Shown in pieces: positions 1 through 5,021 of a stretch of 5,021 nucleotides of DNA. Source of the stretch: Thiolapillus brandeum (GTDB lineage Bacteria; Pseudomonadota; Gammaproteobacteria; Chromatiales; Chromatiaceae). Below the pieces are notes generated by a model that saw nothing but the letters and a program-made list of their open reading frames with translations, did no database searches and was not told where the DNA came from. Position 1 is the first letter of the stretch. Every line of letters starts with the position of its first letter. Position numbers and translations under genes: made by a program. The stretch is taken from assembly GCA_011051425.1 (NCBI GenBank), contig DRLF01000386.1:1-5021 (forward strand), given 5' to 3'.

Positions 1-555
1 ACCGTCGACGGTGATACCTCTACCAACGATGCCTGTGTGCTGGTGGCAACGGGGCAGTCCGGTGTGGATGTGGAAGACGAGACGAAGCCTGCCGGCCAGG
101 ACTTTCGACAGGCGGTGAACGAGGTGTGCATGGTACTGGCCCGCGCCATCGTGCTCGACGGCGAAGGTGCGACCAAGCTGGTGGAGATCTTCGTGGAAGA
201 AGCGCAAAGCGGGCAACAAGCACGGGACGTGGCCTATACGGTTGCGCATTCACCGCTGGTGAAAACCGCCCTGTTCGCTTCCGATCCCAACTGGGGACGT
301 ATCCTGGCTGCCGTGGGCAGGGCCGGGGTCGAAGACCTCGATATTGGCCAGGTGCGTATCTGGCTGGATGATGTCTGTATTGTCTCCGGAGGTGGAAGGG
401 ATGCCGCTTACACAGAAGCCGCCGGCCAGGCCGTTATGGACAAGGATGCCTTTACTATCCGGATCGCGCTGGCACAGGGGCAGGCCAGTACCCGTATCCT
501 GACCTGCGATCTGTCTTACGACTATGTCAAGATCAACGCCGAATACCGGACCTGA
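1..555 (+). CDS. argJ: Glutamate N-acetyltransferase / amino-acid acetyltransferase ArgJ, 3' part only
   Basis: ArgJ moves the acetyl group from N-acetylornithine to glutamate (and in bifunctional forms also uses acetyl-CoA), which recycles acetyl groups in cytosolic arginine synthesis. The reading frame is open from base 1 and ends in TGA at 553-555, so 184 C-terminal residues of a family normally about 400 long are present; the start and the autocleavage Thr lie upstream of the window. All visible residues therefore belong to the beta chain. Family signatures seen: VDGDTSTND right at the window edge (from nt 4), DGEGATK (nt 157-177), SDPNWGRI (nt 280-303) and the conserved C-terminus [15 protein letters not shown] (nt 508-552). 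The gene is intact as far as seen. The Nudix/TenI-like gene follows directly on the same strand and probably shares its transcript. The bifunctional versus monofunctional activity cannot be told from this fragment. Confidence 0.97.
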   Translation, partial: TVDGDTSTNDACVLVATGQSGVDVEDETKPAGQDFRQAVNEVCMVLARAIVLDGEGATKLVEIFVEEAQSGQQARDVAYTVAHSPLVKTALFASDPNWGRILAAVGRAGVEDLDIGQVRIWLDDVCIVSGGGRDAAYTEAAGQAVMDKDAFTIRIALAQGQASTRILTCDLSYDYVKINAEYRT

Positions 556-1510
556 CGGCAGTTCCCTGCCGGTGGTGCATGTTGCTGCCGGCGTACTCAT
601 CGACAATCAAGAGAAGGTGCTGCTGGCCCGGCGATCTGCCGACAGCCATCAGGGCGGCCTGTGGGAATTCCCCGGTGGCAAACTCGAACCGGGTGAGCAA
701 TGCCGCGAGGCGCTTTCCCGTGAACTGGAAGAGGAACTGGGCATACAGGTGAGGAGCTGTCGGCCCCTGATCCGCGTGGCGCACCGATACCCGGACCGGG
801 AGGTCATCCTGCATACTTGGCTGGTCACGGATTGGGAAGGTGATCCCCGGGGAAGAGAAGGCCAACCCCTGTCATGGGTGCCGTTGGAGGAACTGCAGGA
901 CTGGTCCATGCCCGCCGCCGATCTTCCCATCCTGCGGGCTCTTGACCTGCCGGATACCTATCTGATCACCCCACCGGGCAGCGATGATCCAGCATTGTTC
1001 CTGAAGCAGTTGCGGCGGGCGCTGGCGGGCGGTATTTCCCTGGTACAGTTTCGGGTGTTCGGCCTGCCCCTAACTCAGCATGAAGCACTCGCCCGGCAGG
1101 CATGCCGGTTGTGTGAGGAATACGGCGCACGCATGCTCGTGAACGGTTCGCTGGAACTGGCTCTGGCTGTCGGTGCCCACGGCATACACCTGGATCGCCG
1201 TCGCCTGGCGGCCCTGGCGGACAGAAACGGGTATGAAGGAATGTTGCTGGCGGCTTCCTGTCACAATGCCTCGGAACTGGCGCAGGCCCGGGCCGTCGGC
1301 GTGGATTTTGCCGTGTTGTCGCCCGTGCTGCCCACGTTGAGCCACCCGGATGCCGAGATTCTCGGCTGGCAGGGATTCCAGCATCTGTGCAAGAACTGTT
1401 CTGTGCCTGTCTATGCCCTGGGCGGCATGTCGCCGGACCTGCTGGAACAGAGCTGGAGGCAGGGCGGCCAGGGGATCGCTGGCATTCGGGGCTTGTGGCC
1501 GTCAACCTGA
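524..1510 (+). CDS. mutT: Nudix (MutT-type) hydrolase fused to a TenI/thiamine-phosphate-synthase-like domain
   Basis: This is a two-domain protein of 328 residues. Residues about 17-142 form a Nudix hydrolase close to E. coli MutT, with a complete Nudix box (G52, E58, R66-E67-L68, E70-E71, G73-I74) preceded by LWEFPG; the family removes pyrophosphate from 8-oxo-dGTP so that it is not built into DNA. Residues about 146-325 resemble ThiE/TenI barrels ([42 protein letters not shown]). Most ThiE catalytic positions are changed: QFREK-type Lys is F179, the VND Asp is G208, the GQxD motif is DRRR (224-227) and the PTxTK Lys is H274. Thiamine synthesis by this protein is therefore unlikely and the role of the domain is unknown. 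Such fusions are known in gammaproteobacteria. The start is uncertain: ATG 524 overlaps argJ by 32 bp and lacks a clear ribosome-binding site, and GTG 572 or 575 would start right at the first Nudix strand. The 3' end overlaps convergent yacG by 9 bp. Confidence 0.93.
   Translation: MSRSTPNTGPDGSSLPVVHVAAGVLIDNQEKVLLARRSADSHQGGLWEFPGGKLEPGEQCREALSRELEEELGIQVRSCRPLIRVAHRYPDREVILHTWLVTDWEGDPRGREGQPLSWVPLEELQDWSMPAADLPILRALDLPDTYLITPPGSDDPALFLKQLRRALAGGISLVQFRVFGLPLTQHEALARQACRLCEEYGARMLVNGSLELALAVGAHGIHLDRRRLAALADRNGYEGMLLAASCHNASELAQARAVGVDFAVLSPVLPTLSHPDAEILGWQGFQHLCKNCSVPVYALGGMSPDLLEQSWRQGGQGIAGIRGLWPST
556..571 (+). other. Small hairpin at the argJ/mutT junction
   Basis: CGGCAG-TTCC-CTGCCG is a perfect 6-bp stem (five G:C pairs) with a 4-base loop. 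It begins on the base after the argJ stop codon and ends just before an in-frame GTG at 572. No T-run follows, so it is not an intrinsic terminator. If the Nudix gene starts at ATG 524 the hairpin is merely coding sequence; if it starts at GTG 572 or 575 it sits in the ribosome-binding region. A stem of this size is expected about once per 5 kb by chance, so a function is uncertain. Confidence 0.3.
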
Positions 1511-1687
1511 TGGCTGTTGATCTTGTTCTTCGTCGTCACTGAGCCATTCGTTCAGGTCGATCAGCTGGCAGCGCCTGCTGCAAAATGGCCGCCATATGGA
1601 CGCTTCTTCCCATTTCACCGGCCGGCCGCAGGTGGGGCAGGCAACCAGGGTGGCCGGCCTGTTCGTGGACTGGTCGTCAGATTGCAC
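1502..1687 (-). CDS. yacG: DNA gyrase inhibitor YacG, zinc-binding protein
   Basis: This small cytosolic zinc protein has 61 residues, normal for the family. Four zinc-ligand cysteines are seen as C17-x2-C20 and C36-x3-C40, within the typical [12 protein letters not shown] and [17 protein letters not shown] contexts, followed by an acidic tail (SDDEEQDQQ). E. coli YacG binds the GyrB subunit and blocks DNA binding by gyrase; that activity is carried over here by homology only. The start is GTG (1687-1685); there is no ATG near enough to replace it and no clear Shine-Dalgarno sequence. The start lies inside the last codons of zapD (11-bp overlap), which favours translational coupling to it. 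It is the last gene of the - strand run, and its stop codon lies inside the end of the facing mutT gene. Confidence 0.95.
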   Translation of the reverse strand: MQSDDQSTNRPATLVACPTCGRPVKWEEASIWRPFCSRRCQLIDLNEWLSDDEEQDQQPSG

Positions 1688-2453
1688 AGGTTTTCAGCTG
1701 AAAAGGAACGTCCTGTTCCGATTGTCCGGGGTGTTCTCCCTGATTGCTTTCCAGAAAACGGATGGCGAAGCGGTGTTTGCTGCCGCTTATTTCCGCATAC
1801 AGCAGGGACGCGGCATCTACCTTTACCTGGATCAGCTGCACTTCGCGTTTGGCATCGAGATTTTGTTGGTACAGGCCTTTGAGTGCTGTTTGCTGCTGGA
1901 ATACGCTGCCGCTGCGCAGCAGTCCCAGGAGCAGCTCCGTGGTTTCCTGTACGGTGCTGATTTCATGGCGCCAGTCATCCAGTTGCATGACTCTTTCCGT
2001 GTGCGGCAGGTTGAGCCAGTAGTGAAACTGGGGAAGGTCGAATTCGTAGCTGCCGCCGGGGATGGGCGCGCGCTGGGAGATGCTTTTCAGAAAATCGTTC
2101 TTTCGAAGTGCTCCGCCCAGTTGCCTGCCGCTGGAGTAGAGGCGGTCGATCATCTTGGCAATGTCATCCAGTACCTGATGCAGTCGCACCTGGTCCACTT
2201 TCGGATTGGAGCTGATGGACGTCAGGGATTTCTGCTGCTGCTCCAGTTGCTTGAGCATGTCTTTCTTTATGTCAGCCCGGGCAAGTATGCTGCTGATATC
2301 CAGCAGCGCCTGCAGGGCCGCCCGGCTTTGCCACTGACTGCTCCCGGCAAGGTGAAACTCGAATTGCTCGAACAGATGGGAAATCCGCAGCAGGGTACGC
2401 GTCCGTTCATTGAGTGGATGTTCAAAAAGAATTTGGTTGTGCAAAACAGGCAT
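1677..2453 (-). CDS. zapD: Cell division protein ZapD (FtsZ-bundling factor)
   Basis: ZapD binds the C-terminal tail of FtsZ in the cytosol and cross-links FtsZ filaments, stabilising the Z-ring. The 258-residue product is close in length to the E. coli protein (about 247). Family landmarks along the chain are [17 protein letters not shown] (residues 8-24), a helical stretch with [11 protein letters not shown] (68-77), PKVDQVRL (84-91), [20 protein letters not shown] (131-150) and [13 protein letters not shown] (221-233). The frame is open to nt 2690 across coaE, but similarity starts only here, so ATG 2453-2451 is chosen; it gives a 49-bp gap after coaE. A GGCGGG touches this ATG directly, too close to act as its ribosome-binding site; TTG 2444-2442 lies 9 bases beyond it and would give [13 protein letters not shown], the same N-terminal length as I recall for E. 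coli. The gene overlaps yacG by 11 bp. Older names are yacF and DUF1342. Confidence 0.95.
   Translation of the reverse strand: MPVLHNQILFEHPLNERTRTLLRISHLFEQFEFHLAGSSQWQSRAALQALLDISSILARADIKKDMLKQLEQQQKSLTSISSNPKVDQVRLHQVLDDIAKMIDRLYSSGRQLGGALRKNDFLKSISQRAPIPGGSYEFDLPQFHYWLNLPHTERVMQLDDWRHEISTVQETTELLLGLLRSGSVFQQQTALKGLYQQNLDAKREVQLIQVKVDAASLLYAEISGSKHRFAIRFLESNQGEHPGQSEQDVPFQLKTCAI
1691..1704. repeat. 14-bp perfect palindrome in the 3' end of zapD
   Basis: TTTTCAGCTGAAAA reads the same on both strands. It encodes part of the ZapD C-terminus (FQLK region) and ends four bases before the yacG GTG start on the - strand. It could be a protein-binding site or a small RNA structure affecting yacG translation, but a 14-bp palindrome is expected about 0.3 times in 5 kb by chance, so this is only a note of what is seen. 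Confidence 0.3.
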
Positions 2454-2482
2454 CCCGCCAGCGATAATGGTTGTTGTATTGT

Positions 2483-2501
2483 CCTCCAGATGAGGTGGAG
2501 G
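2483..2501 (-). other. Small hairpin between coaE and zapD, containing GGAGG
   Basis: Read on the - strand, CCTCCA-CCTCATC-TGGAGG forms a perfect 6-bp stem with a 7-base loop, beginning one base after the coaE stop codon. The distal arm holds a strong Shine-Dalgarno-like GGAGG, but it lies 29 bases before the zapD ATG (2453), too far to serve it, and no start codon stands at proper distance from it. No T-run follows, so it is not an intrinsic terminator. It might slow ribosomes, mark an RNA processing site or be chance. Confidence 0.3.
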
Positions 2502-2502
2502 T

Positions 2503-3108
2503 TCAATCTGAAGGGTTCCCGATGGACAGGTAAAATTTGTGCAGCTTTTCCACCTGTTGTTGCAGCTGTTGTAAATTACCGCTGTTTTCAATGACATCAT
2601 CAGCGATGCAGGCGCGCTCTGACCTCGAAGCCTGGGCAGCAAGTATTTTTTCCGCCTGCTTTTCATCAATACTGTCCCTGCGGCAGACACGCGCTACCTG
2701 CAGGCTTTCCGGTGCATCCACCAGCAGGACACGATCTACCATGGACTTTAAACCGCTTTCCACCAGTAATGGGACAACCAGCAGTACATAGGGTTCAGTC
2801 TCGAGGGCAGACAGCCGGTGTTCTGTTTCCTGGCGAATAGCCGGGTGGAGAATGTTTTCCAGGGCTTTCCTGGCTTTGGGGTTGTCGAAGATATGCTTTC
2901 TGAGCAGTTTTCTGTTCAGCCTGCCTTCCGTATCCAGAAACTGCTCGCCCAGCTGTTTTTGGATCTGCTGCAGGGCGGGTTTTCCAGGTTCAACCAGTTC
3001 CCGGCTGATCTTGTCGGTATCGATTACCGGGATGCCGAGACGGGCGAAGTGATTGCTGACTTCAGTTTTGCCACTTGCGATTCCTCCTGTCAGACCTACC
3101 TTGAGCAT
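2503..3108 (-). CDS. coaE: Dephospho-CoA kinase CoaE
   Basis: CoaE phosphorylates the 3'-hydroxyl of the ribose in dephospho-CoA with ATP, the last step of coenzyme A synthesis, in the cytosol. The 201-residue length is normal. The P-loop is GGIASGKT (residues 8-15) within VGLTGGIASGKTEV; the IDTDKI segment (29-34) matches the conserved DxD region near the active site; further family landmarks are LVEPGKPAL (38-46), LHPAI, the substrate-side VVPLLVESGL, the lid segment with AAQASRSER and the ADDVIENSG near the C-terminus. The start ATG (3108-3106) lies directly before the glycine-rich first strand, as usual; no clear Shine-Dalgarno sequence precedes it. It is 37 bp downstream of pilD, an association common in gammaproteobacteria, and is followed by zapD after 49 bp. 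Nothing is missing or broken. Confidence 0.98.
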   Translation of the reverse strand: MLKVGLTGGIASGKTEVSNHFARLGIPVIDTDKISRELVEPGKPALQQIQKQLGEQFLDTEGRLNRKLLRKHIFDNPKARKALENILHPAIRQETEHRLSALETEPYVLLVVPLLVESGLKSMVDRVLLVDAPESLQVARVCRRDSIDEKQAEKILAAQASRSERACIADDVIENSGNLQQLQQQVEKLHKFYLSIGNPSD

Positions 3109-3145
3109 TATATTAACCCGGCGGGGGAATAGTGATGGGCGGTTG

Positions 3146-4021
3146 TCAACCTATACCAGCGAATTGCAGGTAGCTCTGGTTGATCTCGTTACCCCAAAGC
3201 ATGGCAATCCATCCTGCTGCCGCAAGATAGGGACCAAAAGGAATGGGGATGGCCTTGTCCCTGCCCATAAACAGAATCATGCCGATACCGCTGATTGCAC
3301 CAACAACGGCAGATAGCAGCAGGATCTGGGGAAGCATCTGCCATCCCAGCCAGGCGCCGAACAGTGAGAACAGCTTGAAATCCCCGTAGCCCATGCCTTC
3401 CTTACCGGTAATCAGCAGGAACAGATGGAAAATGAACCACAGGGACAGATAGCCTGCAACGGCGCCGTAGACAGCCGAATGGATATCAGTGAACCCGCCG
3501 TCCAGGTTGATCATGAGTCCCAGCCAGATCAGTGGAAGAATCAGGATATCAGGCAGCAACTGCAACCTGATGTCGATGATGCTCATGGTGATCAGTGACC
3601 AGGTAAGCAGCAGGGCTGCCGGCGTCTGCCAGGAAAATCCGAAATGCCAGGCAACCGCCAGGGAAAAGATAGCGGTGAGCAACTCCACGACAGGATATTG
3701 AATTGACAGCTTTACACCGCAGGATGTGCACTTCCCCTTTTGCACCAGCCAGCTCACCACGGGAATATTTTCCCAGGCCCGGATGCGGTGGCCGCAGGAA
3801 AGGCAGGTGGATGGCGGTGTCATCAAAAAGGCAAGGCCGAACCACTTGTTCGGAACGTATTCGGTTTCTATGTCTGCCAGTTCAGCGCAAGCGTCTTTCA
3901 GCTCCTGCTCCATGCGCTTGGGCAGGCGGTAGATGACTACGTTGAGAAAGCTTCCAACAATCAGGCCCAGTACAAAAGTTATCGGATAGAAAAAGATCGG
4001 CTCGGAAAACACCTCTTGCAT
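3146..4021 (-). CDS. pilD: Type IV prepilin peptidase / N-methyltransferase PilD
   Basis: PilD is a polytopic inner-membrane aspartic protease that removes the leader peptide of prepilins (and usually of type II secretion pseudopilins) and methylates the new N-terminal residue. The 291-residue protein has the full architecture: a first membrane segment (about 11-31, with LIVGSFLNVVIYRLP), a cytosolic loop with the zinc-type cysteine tetrad C73-x2-C76 and C98-x2-C101, then about seven hydrophobic segments from residue 110 on. The two catalytic aspartates are D150 (in SIIDIRLQLLPD) and D214 in the GYGDFK motif (GxGD family). The ending IPIPFGPYLAAAGWIA and SYLQFAG is also typical. The start ATG shares one base with the pilC stop codon (TGATG), so translation is probably coupled. 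The Cys tetrad suggests both peptidase and methylase activity, as in Pseudomonas PilD. Confidence 0.98.
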   Translation of the reverse strand: MQEVFSEPIFFYPITFVLGLIVGSFLNVVIYRLPKRMEQELKDACAELADIETEYVPNKWFGLAFLMTPPSTCLSCGHRIRAWENIPVVSWLVQKGKCTSCGVKLSIQYPVVELLTAIFSLAVAWHFGFSWQTPAALLLTWSLITMSIIDIRLQLLPDILILPLIWLGLMINLDGGFTDIHSAVYGAVAGYLSLWFIFHLFLLITGKEGMGYGDFKLFSLFGAWLGWQMLPQILLLSAVVGAISGIGMILFMGRDKAIPIPFGPYLAAAGWIAMLWGNEINQSYLQFAGIG

Positions 4022-5021
4022 CAGATAGCTGCACCCAGCTTAAAGATCGGCAGATACATGGCAACAACCAGTCCACCTACCAGGGTGCCGAGAACGACCA
4101 TGATAAGGGGTTCCATCAAGCTGCTGAGAGAATCTACCGCGTTGTCCACCTCTTCTTCGTAGAAGTCGGCCACCTTGCTCAGCATGCCGTCCAGCGAACC
4201 GGATTCTTCGCCGATAGCAACCATTTGCTTGACCATGTGAGGGAAAAGTGGCTGTTGTTCCATAGCCAGGCGTAAAGACTGACCGGTAGCGATGTCTTCA
4301 CGCATTTCTCTTACGGCGATGCCATAGACCACGCTGCCCGTCGCGCCGGCAACGGATTCGAGTGCCTCCACCATTGGTACACCCGCTGCGAACATGGTGG
4401 ATGTGGTGCGTGCAAAACGCGCCAGAGCGGATTTGTGCATGATGGAACCAAAGATGGGGGCTTTCAGCATGGCCCGGTCGATCAGCTCCCTGAATTTTGG
4501 CGATCTTTTCCACAGATTGGCTGTGAGGATAATGATTGCCGCCAGCCCAATAATTATAAAAAACCAATTGTCACGAATATAGCGCGACATGGAAACAACC
4601 ATTTGGGTAAATGCGGGCAGATCAGCGCCAAAACTGGAGAACAGGTCCTCGAATACGGGAACAACGAATATCAGGATAATGGCGGTTACAATGATACCTA
4701 CGGAAAGCACCGAAGCAGGATAAATCAGGGCTTTCTTGATCTTTTTCTTGATAGACTCTGTCTTTTCCTTGTAGGTGGCAATGCGCTCCAGAAGCGTTTC
4801 CAGAACACCTGCCTGCTCGCCGGCATCCACAAGGTTGCAGAAAAGGTCATCAAAATACATGGGGTGCTTGCGCAAGGCGTTAGTGAGCGACGTGCCGCCT
4901 TCAATATCGGCCTTGATTGTCAGAATCAGTTCCTGCATTGTGGGGTTGTTGTGGCCCTTGCCAACAATATCCAAAGATTGGACCAAGGGTACACCGGCTT
5001 TCATCATGGTCGCCAGCTGGC
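4021..5021 (-). CDS. pilC: Type IV pilus inner-membrane platform protein PilC, 5' end outside the window
   Basis: PilC (GspF/T2SSF family) is the polytopic inner-membrane platform that couples the PilB/PilT motor ATPases to pilin assembly and disassembly. About 332 C-terminal residues of a protein normally near 400 are visible; the frame continues through the window edge as QLATMMKAGVPLV, so the ATG at 5007 is internal and not the start. The family duplication is plain: MMKAGVPLVQSLDIV (nt 5007-4963) and MFAAGVPMVEALESV (nt 4395-4351) begin the two T2SSF halves, each followed by a GEQAGVLE or GEESGSLDGML segment. Membrane segments are seen near nt 4710-4654, 4566-4513 and close to the C-terminus (PLIMVVLGTLVGGLVVAMYL). 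The stop codon overlaps the pilD start by one base. pilB would be expected upstream, outside the window. Confidence 0.98.
   Translation of the reverse strand, partial: QLATMMKAGVPLVQSLDIVGKGHNNPTMQELILTIKADIEGGTSLTNALRKHPMYFDDLFCNLVDAGEQAGVLETLLERIATYKEKTESIKKKIKKALIYPASVLSVGIIVTAIILIFVVPVFEDLFSSFGADLPAFTQMVVSMSRYIRDNWFFIIIGLAAIIILTANLWKRSPKFRELIDRAMLKAPIFGSIMHKSALARFARTTSTMFAAGVPMVEALESVAGATGSVVYGIAVREMREDIATGQSLRLAMEQQPLFPHMVKQMVAIGEESGSLDGMLSKVADFYEEEVDNAVDSLSSLMEPLIMVVLGTLVGGLVVAMYLPIFKLGAAI

Noticed and set aside
39..46. E. coli Chi octamer GCTGGTGG in argJ on the + strand, and another at 2718-2725 in coaE on the - strand.
   Set aside because: Both are explained by common Leu-Val or Leu-Val-Asp type codon runs in GC-rich genes, and the Chi sequence of this organism is unknown.
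966..1505. Open frame of 179 codons on the - strand opposite the TenI-like domain.
   Set aside because: Rich in Pro, Arg and Ser, no recognisable motif, and lies fully within a well-supported + strand gene; a shadow frame of GC-rich coding sequence.
1467..1520. Possible terminator stems near the mutT/yacG junction (GCCAG/CTGGC at 1467-1483 and TCAAC/GTTGA at 1502-1520).
   Set aside because: Stems are only 5 bp, the loops are 7-9 bases, and no clear T-run follows in either direction.
1596..2594. Long open frame on the + strand (332 codons) covering zapD in antisense.
   Set aside because: The - strand encodes an easily recognised, full-length ZapD; the antisense product shows no family motif and its frame follows from the codon use of zapD.
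2454..2690. N-terminal extension of the zapD frame by 79 codons into coaE.
   Set aside because: The extension overlaps the conserved 3' part of coaE, has no similarity to ZapD and would give a protein far longer than the family.
3107..3149. On the - strand a perfect TTGACA (3149-3144, at the pilD stop) and a perfect TATAAT (3112-3107, overlapping the coaE ATG).
   Set aside because: The spacing is 31 bp instead of about 17, no good partner hexamer stands at the right distance from either, and the TATAAT overlaps the start codon so it could not drive a transcript containing the coaE start. Taken as chance, partly forced by the coding sequence.

Overview
The window looks like core chromosome of a gammaproteobacterium with type IV pili. 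Every gene can be assigned to a known family from its protein motifs, and the order pilC-pilD-coaE-zapD-yacG facing argJ-mutT is a gene neighbourhood typical of that class. ZapD and YacG are largely restricted to Proteobacteria, and the pilD/coaE linkage points the same way. I cannot place the organism below class level from this sequence alone.

Layout. On the + strand, nt 1-555 hold the 3' part of argJ (arginine biosynthesis), followed with a possible 32-bp overlap by a Nudix (MutT-type) hydrolase fused to a thiamine-phosphate-synthase-like (TenI-like) domain (524-1510). The - strand carries one tightly packed run, read from right to left: pilC (5021-4021, its 5' end lies outside the window), pilD (4021-3146), coaE (3108-2503), zapD (2453-1677) and yacG (1687-1502). 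The two groups meet tail to tail, and the stop codons of mutT and yacG lie within the same 9 bp. No stretch longer than 50 bp is free of coding sequence. I see no RNA gene, mobile element, CRISPR array, origin or convincing promoter.

How the genes fit together. PilC is the inner-membrane platform of the type IV pilus and PilD is the prepilin peptidase/methylase that processes the pilin, so these two form one functional unit. The genes cotranscribed downstream have housekeeping roles: CoaE does the last step of coenzyme A synthesis, ZapD bundles FtsZ at the division ring, and YacG is a zinc protein known in E. coli to inhibit DNA gyrase. The facing pair makes arginine precursors and probably sanitises oxidised nucleotides. 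The spacing (1-bp overlap pilC/pilD, 37 bp pilD/coaE, 49 bp coaE/zapD, 11-bp overlap zapD/yacG) suggests one transcript with a promoter outside the window.

I looked for an undescribed system and did not find one. The points most worth a second look are modest: the TenI-like domain fused to the Nudix enzyme has lost most thiamine-synthase catalytic residues, the Nudix domain has Asp where E. coli MutT has its base-recognition Asn119, the two operons have interlocked ends with no room for separate terminators, and small hairpins sit at the argJ/mutT and coaE/zapD junctions.
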